This document shows, piece by piece, positions 1-13,402 of a DNA stretch of 64,000 nt (positions are counted from its first letter, which is position 1; each line of letters begins with the position of its first letter). The DNA is from Parasponia andersonii (Eukaryota > Streptophyta > Magnoliopsida > Rosales > Cannabaceae): positions 177,355-241,354 of the forward strand of contig JXTB01000069.1 of NCBI GenBank assembly GCA_002914805.1. Reading direction: 5' to 3'. The position numbers and the translations under genes were made by a program. Under the pieces are notes generated by a model. It was given only the letters and a program-made list of their open reading frames with translations, ran no database searches and was not told where the DNA came from.

Positions 1-145
1 CTGTCCTAATTCTTCACTGACATTAATAACGTAATTGGAGTTATGATTGTTCGTGTAGGGTACTTAATATAAGTTTATAACTTTTGCACTTCTAGTGATT
101 GTTAAAGAAACGAAGATATTAGTTACTAACAGAGGAAACATGCAG

Positions 146-3100
146 TCTGATGTGCTGAAGGCAACTCTTGCAGTTGACGCTATCATTGGGAGTATGGTAA
201 GATCTTTTTTTGTTTTTTTAATATATGATCGATTGTTTTCTATAGATGATTGATTGAAGAATTTAGACCAGTATTTCAGTTCACCACAATGAAAAAAATT
301 TAATTCTGCCATTGATGGGAAGTTTGCTTATGTCATTTGTGCAGTGTACTACAACTAATACCTTGCTCTTTCCATAGTTTTCATGCTTAATGAAATACAT
401 GGGTATTTTCAATTTTTTTTTTCAGGTAAGTATTCATACATCTGGGAGTGGATACGTTTTGCTACATCATGTGATGGGCGAAACTGATGGTGATCGTAAT
501 ATTTGGTCGTGAGTATCCCATGTGTAAGTTTCATGCATACAGGAACATCGTAATTTTGTATGTTACAAAAAGTCAAAAAGCAAGTTAAAGATCAAAAGGA
601 AAAAGGAAGAAGAAGAAGCTCAATCAGGACGTTCATTATAAGAGAGTTCTTGTGAAGATCAGTCAATATCAGAATAATATTTCTCTCCACCTTTTTCTTT
701 TATGGTAGTTTTAGTGACAGTCTTGTCCTCTCAATGACTCACAGATTTCTCCAATATCATGCCATATTCCATGCATGTTTCTGACTGCTATACATTAAAA
801 TAATACTTGACTTGAATTTCTTTTAGGCATGTTGAAGGTGGGATGGGTTCTATTTCTTTAGCCATAAGTAATGCTGCTAAAGAAGCTGGCGTTCATATTG
901 TTACAGATGCAGAGGTATTATTATTCTTGAAGTATTACGTAGCGTGATCTTTAGCTTATATGTGTATGTACATGGACATGTATGTTTGTGTATAGGTTTC
1001 ATATGTATAGATATATATAGTCAATGAACTAGTTCAGTTTTTATCATTATTTCTGCATTTATTCTATTTTCTTTTGGAACTGTTTTTGGGTACTATATGA
1101 AGTTAAAATCTCAAAATTTTAAGTTCAGTTTGCTTTTTCAGGTTTCACAACTGATGATTGAAGACTCTGGTATCGTAAATGGGGTTAGTTCAGTTCTTAA
1201 AATGCATCAACCAAGTTAGTTATGGTATTTGTCAAACTTTTCAGATGTTTATTTGGTATTTGCATCTAGGTATTGTTGGCTGATGGGACGCAAGTGTACT
1301 CTTTAGTTGTTTTATCTAATGCAACCCCATACAAGACTTTCATGGTAAGGAGTCTGCTTCCTTTTTATAACTGGGAGAAGTACTGATGACTTTACTCTAA
1401 TATTGAAAAACTCATGTTAGAACGGTGTTTAATGTTTATGCTTGATTTCCGTCAACTTCTCATCTGACTGCCACTAATGGATTCTTGTATCATTCTTGCT
1501 TACCATTATACTTTCCTGATATAGGAATTCATACCCCGTGGTATTCTTCCTGATGACTTTCTTTGTGCTATTAAGAACTCGGACTACAGCTCTGTAAGAT
1601 TCCTTTGTTAATACCCTTAATCGTGACACACAGAAAATACTGTGTAGATTAGCATGAAAGGCAAATGATTTATGAAGAAAAATTGTATGGAGGAAACTAT
1701 ACTGGATTTAAGAATTAAGCCTAAGTCAAACAGTTGAAATACTGTAGGTGTCCTTGTGTTCCTTACAACTGTTGGCTGTTGGTAAGAAAAACAATAAGTT
1801 TTGGGGAAGAGCTTTCTTTTTATTTTTTTATGCTTGGGCTAGTTTCTGGTTTTGGAGGTTAGTCAATACAATAAGTTGACTCTCACACTCATGTCCTTAA
1901 ACAGGGAACCACAAAAATTAATGTCGCTGTTGATAGATTGCCCCAGTTTCAGTGTTGCAGATTGAGTCACCCGGAGGTGGGTCCCCAGCATACGGCTACC
2001 ATTCGCATAGGTTGTGAAAGGTATGGTATTATGTACAGCTCATTCTTAAATGGTTTGTTTCGTGTCTCAGTCACTTCCTAATCCATACAGGAGATGAAAA
2101 GGTTCTCCACTTTGGTCTATAACTTCAAATGTGTTCTCTTTTTCTTTTAACTGTTAAAATATTGTACTGATAATCTGAATGCAGTTAGGCCTTGATAATA
2201 GATTGCTAACTTCCAATGTTAATAGATTCCGAATATCTTTTGGTTGTGGCTACCGATTACTTATTAAAAGTACTATAGCATGTTGCCTGCTTCAGTTTGT
2301 ATTTTCATGAAAATTTAAGGTAACTAGCACTAGTCGCTGTCCCTGAATTTTTTAAATGTCACACTTTGGTCTCTAAAAATAAAGAGAAAAGAGAGAAAGA
2401 GGACCCCCCCCGGGGGGGGGGGGGGGGGGGGGGGGGAGGTGTGTCAATCTTGCTAAAACTGATAACGGAAATTCATGATTTCAATCCCTTGTTTCCACTT
2501 TCCTTCTACAGTCTAGTGACTAGTGTGATTTATCTCTTTACATATGTAGTGCATCTTATTACCTTTTTTGTTCCAACGTTGCAGTATGGAGAATATTGAT
2601 TCAGCTTGTCAAGACGCTTGGAACGGCATACCATCACGGAGACCTGTTATGGAGATGACAATTCCTTCTTCATTAGACGAGACCATATCCCCACCTGGTA
2701 TTGCAAGCTGATGATCCTTAAACCTTCATCCATTTATACACCGCACCTCAAGTTGTCAAGAGAAAATAACATAGAGTTGAAGTTTATTAGGAATAGATTT
2801 ATTCCTGCTTTCCAGAAAAAGAAAGACAAATATGTTCTGTTGTGTCGAACTTTCTCTTTACTTTATAGCTAATCACCATTTTTACCAAAATTTAGGAGGA
2901 AAAATCTGTATTTTTGCTGTAAAATGCTAGTCACAGGTTGAAATGGATGAATATGATGAGTTTTTCACAATCTCCAAGACAGACTGTAGTTATTGAGAAG
3001 CTGAGATTAGCCTCCATTTTGATAGAATATAGACTCTTTTTGGTCTAACAAGTCATGGGTGTGTCAAAGCAGTAGTCTTACAGTTTTTTTTTTCTTCCTC

Positions 3101-4174
3101 CATTTTTGTTATTTAGCTGGTCTAGTTTAACTCTTCGTCCCAAATTAAGTATGACAATTACCATACCACTAGAATTTTTTAGAAGAAAAAAGATTAATAG
3201 TTGACTGAGCTTGAAATGACCAATTTGTGCATTTTCTTCAAGGTAAGCACGTGGTCAGCTTGTTTACGCAATACACACCCTACAAACCCTCAGATGGTAG
3301 CTGGGAAGATGCTGCGTACAGGGTAATTTAAAGCCTATGCACCATTGAGATTCCCTGCATTCTCAAACACCATTGGTATTCGTGTTAACTTTCTGATGGT
3401 ATTTGCAGTGAGTGCATGACATGATGTTCCAGTATATAGCTCTCCCCATTGATCATATTGCTGAACTTGAGCTCAAACCTTCTATCATTTTTATCATTAT
3501 TATGTTAGCATTATTTCCAAGCCAAACTACACAATTTCAGTGCTAACACATGGCTGGCTTTTCAGGAATCATATGCGCATAGATGTTTTGATATAATTGA
3601 GGAATATGCGCCCGGCTTCAGATCATCTGTCATTGGCTACGACATGTTGACACCACCAGATCTCGAAAGAGAATTTGGATTGACAGGTACGTCTGGAAAT
3701 GAAATATCATCAAGTAAGAAACAATGTACTCAGTTGTGGTTCAAAGAAAATCAAAGTGCAGTTTCTTGCTAAGCTTGTGTAGTTAATATAAACAGGGAAA
3801 ATGTAATCTTTTGATTGATTTGCTGACTTTTGGATATTTTCAACTAACAGGGGGAAATATTTTTCATGGTGCTATGGGTTTGGATTCACTCTTCCTGCTG
3901 CGACCTGTCAAAGGATGGTATAGCTAGCTCCTAATGCAATTGGAATAAGTAATCTGATAAAAATAAAATAAAACAAAATAAAAAAAAAAAAGATCTTTTA
4001 CAGCATATTTATCTCTTGTAATCTTGGTTATTATGCAGGTCAAACTATAGGACACCAGTTAGAGGGTTGTATATGTGCGGTAGTGGATCACATCCTGGTG
4101 GTGGCGTTATGGGTGCACCTGGTCGGAATGCTGCACTTTCTGTTCTTCAGGATGTTAACAGGTCTTTTAGATAA
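146..4174 (+). CDS. PYROXD2-like FAD-dependent oxidoreductase, copy A (5' end outside window)
   Basis: Twelve exons can be joined in frame: 146-196, 426-508, 827-914, 1142-1183, 1270-1344, 1525-1593, 1905-2020, 2585-2697, 3243-3322, 3566-3686, 3851-3917 and 4039-4174. They total 1,041 nt (346 codons plus TAA), and every junction is GT-AG. The product matches the C-terminal two thirds of copy B at 5121-11921, with recognisable stretches such as [19 protein letters not shown] and [15 protein letters not shown]. The family (pyridine nucleotide-disulfide oxidoreductase domain-containing protein 2, related to phytoene desaturase-type amine oxidoreductases) binds FAD. The animal member is mitochondrial; the plant substrate is not known to me. 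The N-terminal FAD Rossmann motif must lie left of the window. No stop or frameshift is seen, so the copy looks functional. Eleven consecutive exons have exactly the same lengths as in copy B, while introns differ. The last exon is two codons longer than in copy B (136 against 130 nt). Confidence 0.85.
2404..2436. repeat. C8-G25 homopolymer tract inside an intron
   Basis: Eight C are followed directly by twenty-five G within the intron between exons 1905-2020 and 2585-2697 of PYROXD2-like copy A. The C run can fold back on the G run, and the G run could form a G-quadruplex on the plus strand. Such a long G run is unusual in an AT-rich plant intron, and its exact length is unreliable in any assembly. 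Confidence 0.9.
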
Positions 4175-4267
4175 CTCAAAAGCGTTCCATGTTTGGTTAC
4201 CAGAAAAAAAAATAAAGAGTTTTTAACTCTGAGAAATTTGTTAAATACAAGCATAATGACTGACACA

Positions 4268-4304
<37 letters not shown>

Positions 4305-4945
4305 GGATTCATACCAATCTGATATCTTCAGTTCTGATGATGTGCTTTTTTTTAAAAAAAATAAAAATATAAATAAAAAGGAAATCTTGTAATAGATTTG
4401 TGTTTGATTTTGAATTTTCATTAACCCTTCTTTTTGAGGTGTTTATCGTGCATTTGATAATTAAAGAATCATTTTCCTTGTTTTTTTTTCCCGTAAGAAA
4501 CCAATCCAATTGGAATGGTTAGGAATTTATTAATTAGAAGCTAAACCAAATCCAATTATTCTAAGTATATATTTAAAATCTCTCGTTACACAAACCACAC
4601 GCGGGTTCTACTACGAATAGAGAGAACAAAAGCAATTGACCAAACTACCTTTCAAAGTGACCAAACCATACTGGCAGCAAATATTTTTATATACTCCCTT
4701 GCGGGTTTGCCTTGTCCTTTGTCAAAATTTTTATAATGGAAAAGCTCGAATAATAGAACAACGTTGCCGTTATAATAATGGCCATTAGAGTAATAAATTG
4801 TCAACACTCATCATTGCCCGTGAGAGACACCGTCTTTCGAATAAGAAAAACATCTCTCTCGGACTCGGGACGAAAGAGCTCAGCAGGCAGCAGTTCTCCC
4901 GATGGGTCCCACCACACAGAGGATAATCATTTTTTGTTTTGTTTT

Positions 4946-4980
<35 letters not shown>

Positions 4981-5085
4981 GTGGAAAAGATAGAAACAAT
5001 GATTCTTAAGCGCCGGCTTCAGGTTTAAAAACTAATCAGTTAGACGGGCCAATCCATTTTCACTAGTGCTCTTGCGAAAATCGAG

Positions 5086-5120
<35 letters not shown>
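4175..5120. other. Spacer between the tandem PYROXD2-like genes, with microsatellites
   Basis: No gene is seen. It contains a (CT)n run at about 4269-4302 and a long T run at about 4947-4979. A (TA)n tract followed by (GA)n ends directly at the copy B start codon (about 5084-5120). The 3' UTR of copy A and the promoter and 5' UTR of copy B must lie here. The (GA)n tract would be in the leader of copy B. Confidence 0.7.
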
Positions 5121-5121
<1 letters not shown>

Positions 5122-8100
5122 TGTGGCGAAGAAGGTGCTTTAGCAGCGGGAGGAACTCCGGCGCCATCGCCGGGTTAAAGGACCAGAAATGGGACGCGCT
5201 GGTCATCGGCGGTGGCCACAACGGCCTCACTGCAGCCGCGTATCTCGCACGCGCTGGCCTCTCCGTTGCGGTCCTCGAACGCCGCCACGTCATTGGCGGA
5301 GCCGCCGTGACGGAGGAACTCGTTCCAGGCTTCAAATTCTCTCGCTGTAGCTATCTCCAGAGTCTCCTCCGACCTTCCGTCATCAAGTATAGCTTCGCCA
5401 CTTACAATCTATCTATATATATAGTTTATATTGTATCCATAGATTGTACTATTTCAGTTCAATTTCTGATTAGCCAAACGCGGTGTTATTCCTCTTAGCC
5501 TTTGGTTTTTGATCGGAGTAGTGGTTTTGGAATAACAGAGAGCTGGAGCTTGGGCGCCATGGATTGAAGATGCTGAAGAGGAGTCCCTCATCTTTTACGC
5601 CTTGTTTGGATGGACGATATCTTCTTCTGGGGCCCGATAAGGACCTCAACTACTCAGAAATCTCCAAATTCTCCAAACGAGATGCTGATGCTTACCCTAT
5701 GTGATATTCCGTACACTCTGTTCTAATCTCTTAGTTGACGCATAAAAATCTAGATATAATGAACGCAAACGATTTAATGACGTATATATGTCCACATTGC
5801 TTCTATGGCGGTTTCGTCCTTGTTATTCGACTCTGATACGAGTACAAAAAGCTTGATGAAGTAGTACTTTTATCATTTTGTCTCAGAAGGTTTCTTCTCC
5901 ATTGTAGATATGAGAATCAGCTAGAGAGCTTCTGCAAATTCATGGATCCATTATTAGATTCACCTCCTCCTGAATCTTCACAATATGTTTCGTCTTTTAA
6001 TGACCGATTCAAGGATAAGATACACAAATCAGCTTTCTGGACTCGTTTTCTTCGACAAGCTCTAGTCCTCGGCCAAAAAGATATGGTGTATGAATTTTTA
6101 TTTTCATTTAATGTGTGCCATATATATATATATTATTAATGTTTATTTTTTTTTAATATTTTATAATTAAAAATATATATATTAAATTTTTATTCTATCG
6201 GTTAAATTAATATTTATACATAAATAAAAAAAGAAAAATAGCTAGTGCCCGTATATATATATATATATATATATATATGCATATATTTCATGTTCTATAC
6301 CGTTTCTTCTAATAATTCATGTTCTATACCATTTCTTCTAATAATTGCTTTTTTGCGTGAGAACCAAATGCATGCTGACGCAGATTCATACGTTTCATTT
6401 TGATCATTACGATTTTGGTGGTAGCAGTTTATGACATGCGATTACTGCTTTTGACAGGAACTTTGTGGACCTATTATTATCCCCGGCCTCAAAGGTTTTG
6501 AATAACTGGTTTGAGGTTGGTATATATAGTCTGTAGCCTTTTTTTTGTTTTTTTCTCCGTGTGTGTGTGTGTTAATTGGTTCCTACTTCTATGAGCTTTA
6601 TAGGTGTAGCTGATAATTTTTTGTCGAAGTAGAGTCTAGAGACACCATTTGTTTTTCCAAGCACAGACGTTGAGTGGTTGAGGGTTAAATCAACTAATCA
6701 CATAGGTTTATATTGTGATTATTAGTCATGATTATGTCCATTTCAGCCCCCAAAAAAGGAACTATTTAATATCATGATGTGACTGTGCCTCAGGGGTTCA
6801 GCCTTGTAAAACTTCTATTTCTGGTTTGATTTATCCTTTTTTTTTTTTTAAGGACTCACCAACTTTTGATTTTTGCAGAGCGATGTCTTGAAAGCAACCC
6901 TTGCAACAGATGCTGTGATAGGTTCAACGGTAAGAGTTCCTAAGAGTCGTCTTATTGTATAATCTACACCATTAAATGTTAGAAGCCTATGAGGTTTGCT
7001 ACTTGGGTTTTATCGACATAACCAATCAATACCCTTTTCTGTTCTTTTGAGAGAGAGAACTGATAAAATGCCTTCGATATTTAATATAAAAGAAACTTTT
7101 CTTATTGTCTTTTTTCAATTCAATCTTGTGCTCATTAATAGATCAGTTGGCGTCTATTTTGTAATGAAGGCAAGTGTCCATACACCCGGGAGTGGATATG
7201 TGCTGCTACATCACGTGATGGGAGAAACTGATGGCGATCGTGGAATTTGGTCGTATGTATCTTTTTTTCCTGCTTTTGGTGTATAGGGCGTCACATCGAC
7301 GGAACACTGTAAATTGCCAAACATCCCACTCCCTCTAGCTGTTCTTATTTCTGTGTTGAAAGAAAATAATTGAGCAGCGAATGACAGTGATTCCAATTTG
7401 ATTCAACTAGGCTTGAAGATAAATTAGATGATGTTAAAAGTATTGTATAGCAAGAAACCGTTGTCTCGTTATCTGCTTAATGAAGCAGAAGACAACGATA
7501 TTGTGTGTTCATGTCCGCTGACAACTTTAAAACAAACAAACATTGTTAACTTGCATCTTCTCTTATTGACATTTATATCAAGTCTATTGACCTATTTTTC
7601 TTACTTATTGTCAAATGTCATTACTTTGTCTGTTTTTTGTCTGTTTTCTATCTTATACCGTCTTTTTTGGCAGGTATGTTGAAGGTGGGATGGGCTCGGT
7701 ATCCTTGGCCATTGGTAACGCTGCTAAGGAAGCAGGGGCTCGTATCATAACCAGTGCAGAGGTATATGCTTTGGGAATAACTCACCATCTTGTTTTATCT
7801 GTCTTCCTACTTACCAAGAAATGCAAGATGAAACTTGAATATAACATTAGTCTCTTTTTCTTCAATTGAAAAAATGATACATTTATGACTACACATCTTG
7901 CTATTGTATTTGGCTGTGTTGTTGTAGTAGATAGACAAGTCAAAAGTTGCCTGAAATTACTACCCTGGTCATTCGGGATTACCATGTGTGTCCTGATGCT
8001 CCCTCAAGCATCCAAATGCATTCTCGAATGGAAAATCTAATGAGAACTTAATAGCAATGCTTATTTTATTTGGTGTTTTCTATTATAAACTTTCATTTCT

Positions 8101-11100
8101 CATGTCTGTTCCTCAGGTTAAACAACTCTTAGTTGAAGACTCTGGTAGAGTGAATGGGGTTAGTTTCTCATGGTTGCTCTATTGAAATGGATACTGAAGC
8201 ATTGACAAAACTGACTAGACGTCATGATAATGAATTCTCTTTAGGTCTTACTAGCTGACGGTACACCAGTGCCCTCTTCAATTGTTTTATCAAATGCAAC
8301 CCCGTACAGAACTTTCAAGGTGAGATATTAACCTGTTGGTTTGTTTTAAATATTTACTTGGACATGTGATGCGCTATAAAAATAATGGTAAAGGGACAGT
8401 ACATTAGGCTTCTTAACTTTCAGTTAGATGGATTTCAATGGGAATAACAATTTTTTCATTACCTGAAACAGGAGTTAACTCCTAATGAAGTTCTTCCCGA
8501 TGATTTTATCCGTGCTATCAACTATTCTGACTACAGCTCTGTATGATCCCTCCAGAACTGCTTTTCCTTTACTCATTTCTATGCAGCCGTCTTAATACTC
8601 TGTCGACTCTCATTTGATTTGCTGTAGCCGAGGACATGTCTTAGTAGTTATGTTGCATGCATGCAGATAATAACCTCAATTATTATAAAGTCTATTCACG
8701 AAAATTGTTTTAAGCAACTCTTAATATGATACAGATAATTAGAAGTATATAACATAACGGTGAAACTTGGTTGAAAAGTAACTGGAAAAAACATTGAGGA
8801 ATAAGCTATGAATGTTGAAGAAGACATTAGACCATTTATTTCCTTCAGCAGACCATCCCATGGCCATGGGTTCGGTACTTTTCAGTTAAAAAAGTGCTTT
8901 TTGCTAGTGAAAACTGGAAGCCTTGAAAGTCATGACAAAGGAATCCTAGAGGATAAATTTCACTTCAAGTGTTAAGCTACTACATCCCAGTCTCTCACAA
9001 AGTTTATTTACTTGTGACATTATTGGCCTAAAAAAGTTAAAACTCTTTGACATTCCACTCATAGTGTGGTAATTTCTGACCGAGAGCAGCAGTATGTGGG
9101 AGGGTTGGATCTTAGAGGGTATGAGATGGGATTGAGCTTTCTAAATTTTAACAAATGAACGATAGAATAAAGTTGTGAATTGATTGAACCACTTCTTTCC
9201 TACAGGTTTTGATTACTTGCCTAATTATGTGGTTGTCATTGGCCAAAATAGGGAACTACAAAAATAAACGTAGCAGTAGATAAATTGCCCCATTTTCAGT
9301 GTTGCGAGCTAAGTCATCCCACTTCAGGTCCTCAGCATGTGGGAACTATTCATATTGGTTCTGAACGGTAAATATGCCCCCTGCTGTCACCTCATTGTTA
9401 TCATTTTATCTTGGTCCTAATCCATGCGTGTTTCAGTATGTACTTGTTTGTGACAGTTAACTAGAGGAGAGAAACGTAAATTCAAAACTTTATGATCACT
9501 AATCATTTATTGCTAAACCTAGCGTGAGTTGGGAAGGAATCACGAAGTTGAAGTTGGGTTTCAGCATGTGCTTGTATCGTGACGTTTTGACAGATTAGGA
9601 GGAACACTAGAGCTTGCATAAGCGACTCCGAAATATTAGGCATTAAGTGGCAATTTCTTTAGACAGAACAGACCTATATGCCTGCTATACAGTTCTTCAT
9701 ACTAACGTCAGTGTGTTAGGTCACATCTGCTGGAGAGTGACCTGAAAATGTCTCCAACTCTGTAATTTCTTTTAGTCCGCTCTTAATAACTAATGTAAAA
9801 ACAGTTTACTACGATAGAATCTTTTTATAATCTCATTCCTTGAAAAATAGAAAATGAAATAAAAATTAAAGCTGTCAGAAGCACATTCTTAAAAAGGCTA
9901 GTGAGAAGTGCCCTTCCGAGAGCTTGTAGGATCAGTCTCCGGTTCATCAATTCATCACAAACTGATTCTCTGAACTTTTTGTTGACAATGAGAGATCTGA
10001 TCAGTTTGATATGGCTTTTTCAGATTTTATTTCAGTAATTTAACTTGCATTATTTGACAACCCAAGTGGATATTGATCCTGATATGTTTCTGTCCTTATC
10101 ATCACTCTTTCAAGTATGGAGGAGATTCACTCAGCCTGTCAAGATGCTGTCAATGGATTACCATCACGAAGACCAGTAATTGAGATGACAATTCCTTCTG
10201 TACTGGACAAGACTATATCTCCACCTGGTAGTTGATTAAACCTTGCCTTTCAATATACATGTGGTATCTGTTTCCTATAAGCATTTTTCTCCATATTGTT
10301 AGTAGGAGGATCCTTTCATTGAACTCCCATGGTTCCTTTTACCCTGAATGATCATGACAAACATTTTTTAACAGTAATCATCATGTTAAATGCATGGAAA
10401 TGACATGTCAACACTACTATTCAAGCACAAGGATTTCCAAAATATTGTCTTTGAGTTTTTAATTGTAAACATCTAATTTTAATATGATTTTTTATCCAAA
10501 ATAAAATCTATTATGAAATTTAGGTGAATTAATATTAACTATTAAGAAAAAGAAAAAAAAGAAAGAGCTTTCCAAGTAGCCAATAGAGTTGATGATTATT
10601 TATATTAAAATCATATCTAAGTATTTTAGTTTATCTCATTGATAAACTAACGAAGGGTCCTCTTACAGAGAGCATTCTTACTGCTTATTAGTTAATAGGA
10701 TGTAATCTGATAGCCCATACTTTGTGTGTAAAAACCAGGTGGAAAGATAAGAAACTAGGACTTGAAAAATTCTGTATCAGTTCTCATATTCTCAAGTTTT
10801 GTTCTTGCTTCTAAATAAAGATTCCCAGAACATGTCTCTAATTTTTAGTCTTCGTCAAAGATCACTTAGCTTTACCTACCCACATAAGAACCATTTACTG
10901 TAAATTTTGGCAGCTTATCACATGAGGAAGGTCTAACTTTTGTATGTAGGTAAGCATGTGATCAACTTGTTTATTCAGTACACACCATATAAACCATCGG
11001 ATGGCAGCTGGGCAGACCCCGTTTATAGGGTGAGTTTCCTGGCTCCTTTATGCACCTTTCCATATTGCATTTGGTTCATATTTCTTTGCTTTATAATGTC

Positions 11101-11921
11101 TGTTTGGGCATTAAGTCTCTGCCCCATCCTTGGCCAATGAGACTTTATTTCTGATCCTATATTATGTGCGTGGGAATCTACATTGTTCTTAGTTCCTGTC
11201 CTCTAGCTAATCATTTTTAACTGGTTCATGGTCTTTATGTCAGGAGTTGTTCGCAAAAAGATGTTTTGGTTTAATTGATGAATATGCACCTGGCTTTAGC
11301 TCATCAGTCATTGACTACGATATGTTGACTCCACCAGACCTTGAAAGGGAAATTGGTCTGACAGGTACTTTTAACTAAGATCTCTGCGAGTGCAATTGTT
11401 TTGGTGTACGAATTTTAGTTGACCGAAAAAAACGAGGAAATAGAAACAGAAATATCAACCTTAAGCATAATTCATGGTAGACAAGCATGATAGGAACAAT
11501 TTTGTCATGCCTATATTCCACGAATTAATTTATCAAATTCGACCGACCCAATTAGCGACTACAACATTTGAATCTCACAGGATCTAATTCTGCTGGACAG
11601 GTGGGAATATCTTCCATGGGGCAATGGGATTGGATTCTCTGTTCCTCATGCGTCCTGTAAAAGGATGGTAATTCTTGGAACTTTCCTGTTTTAGCTCGGA
11701 TAATATTTCAACTTTGGAACTAATCCGAGTTGATTATAATTTCTCCAGCCGAAAAAATAAAACTCGTAATGTGTGGCACTATTGGATGCAGGTCTGATTA
11801 TAGGACCCCACTACCCGGGCTGTATTTGTGCGGGAGTGGTACCCACCCTGGGGGTGGGGTCATGGGTGCACCGGGTCGCAATGCTGCACTTACGGTTCTT
11901 CAAGACATCAAGAAAGCGTAG
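5121..11921 (+). CDS. PYROXD2-like FAD-dependent oxidoreductase, copy B (complete, 16 exons)
   Basis: Exons are 5121-5386, 5539-5700, 5908-6087, 6458-6515, 6879-6929, 7170-7252, 7674-7761, 8117-8158, 8245-8319, 8472-8540, 9252-9367, 10115-10227, 10950-11029, 11244-11364, 11601-11667 and 11792-11921, together 1,701 nt (566 aa plus TAG). An Arg-rich N-terminus ([14 protein letters not shown]) could be an organelle-targeting presequence. It is followed by the dinucleotide-binding motif [19 protein letters not shown] at about residues 29-47 and by LERR, the usual acidic end of the FAD-binding fold. The C-terminus carries [20 protein letters not shown], the second FAD-contacting motif of the amine-oxidase/phytoene-desaturase superfamily. 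Family knowledge: the animal PYROXD2 is a mitochondrial inner-membrane/matrix protein; the reaction in plants is unknown to me. The start was chosen as the first ATG, immediately after a (GA)n leader. For exon 3 I used the donor at 6088 (GTATGA), because only this keeps the frame into exon 4. It arose by tandem duplication with copy A. Confidence 0.92.
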
Positions 11922-13402
11922 GGATGATTTTAATGCTTTGTTGTCATCTTCCAGAGTTCTAATTGCTGCTGGAATTTGCAGCACAGCTCCATGATTCCCC
12001 TGCTTGCTTTGATATCTGTACATCGAATTGTGGTTTGTTCTTTTTTTTTTTCGTTTCCCTCAACTATCTTCCGTCATGCATGTACGGTTAGGTCTTACAA
12101 ATCAAGGCCATTTTCCGTTGCGGGGTAGGATAGCCAAAATTTGGGAAAGGGACGGAAATAGACCAATTTGAAGCAAAGTAAGTTCTTCGAAAAAAACTTT
12201 TCTACCGGTCATAATATAAAAGACGACGGGTCAAGTAATAAAATGATTAGTTCTAAACAAATCAAGAACGGTTATAAATGTCACTGAAGATCTAATAAAA
12301 TCATGCGGACCTGTTCATTTTTGGGGCGAGGGGGGAGGAATACCCTGTGGACTATTTCTTTAAGCCCATAGACCGAACTCAAATGGGCCTGCAATGTGAC
12401 ATTGTTCGATTACATCCAAGTTAACTCGTTGTTGAGCCCGTAGATGGGCCTACTATTGGCTCGATTGCATAAGCCGAAGGGCTACAAGACACCACAAAAT
12501 ATAGATTGGACTTGTTAACACCTATAAGGAGAATTGATAGGCCTATGAATGCAGTGGATTAGTTTGTATAAGCCCATGTATAAAAGAAAATATTTTGGGC
12601 CCATCTAAGTAGTTGACAGATTATAAAAAGCTTTTATCAACTCTGAATCATGTATCTTTAAAAATGATACTTGGCTTCATAAAAATAATTAAATCAACAC
12701 GTCAACACCAACTTTTTAGGAGATAAGAAAATTTTGATAGCTGTGCTGATTTTCACTTATATTTACCATTTTTTTTTAAATAAATATCAATACCAACCTT
12801 AAACTTCACAAGAAAGTTGTTAATGAAGTTAGTCCGCAATCTTAGATGCCCAAGGTAGAATACATTTAGGCTAAAAAAACACACTTCTTAATCATCGATA
12901 AAAGTTTTAACCACATATAACAAAAAAGAAAATGAAAGAAATGATATGTAGCAGTTCCTACTAGTTAAATAATCAAAATGAAAAGCAAATAAGATTTCAT
13001 CAAGTAAAAAACCATAATGCACCATGAAGAGCAAAGGACCAGCATAACCCGCAAAAGCACGAAGCTTAGTAGGCCAACAATCAAGCAGGTCTGCAGCAAC
13101 GGCCGGGGTTAAGCAATCGCATGGACTATTCACCTTACTAACTATTCTATTAACCTCAGCATGACCAACATTTTGAAGTTACTATGAAACCAGCATACAA
13201 TACAAACACACAGCTTTGAATATTGGCAGCGAACTTACTGATATCGAATTTCAACAACTCTAAAATTTCAGGAATGTAAAATGCTGCATGTTGCGAAAGA
13301 GCATCTGTGACTCAACCAGAAAACACTTTGGTGGCCGGCCGTGATAGAATTTCGACAAGATAAACTTGTTGGTTATGCTGTTGGATCGCCTATGAGCTTA
13401 TG
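11922..13402. other. Intergenic region between PYROXD2-like copy B and AP-3 sigma
   Basis: No gene is recognised. The 3' UTRs of two convergent genes (copy B on plus, AP-3 sigma on minus) must lie at its ends. The open frames seen here are short and lack family signatures. Confidence 0.6.

Noticed and set aside
4197-4421. Frame rich in RERERE
   Set aside because: Translation of a (CT)n/(GA)n microsatellite.
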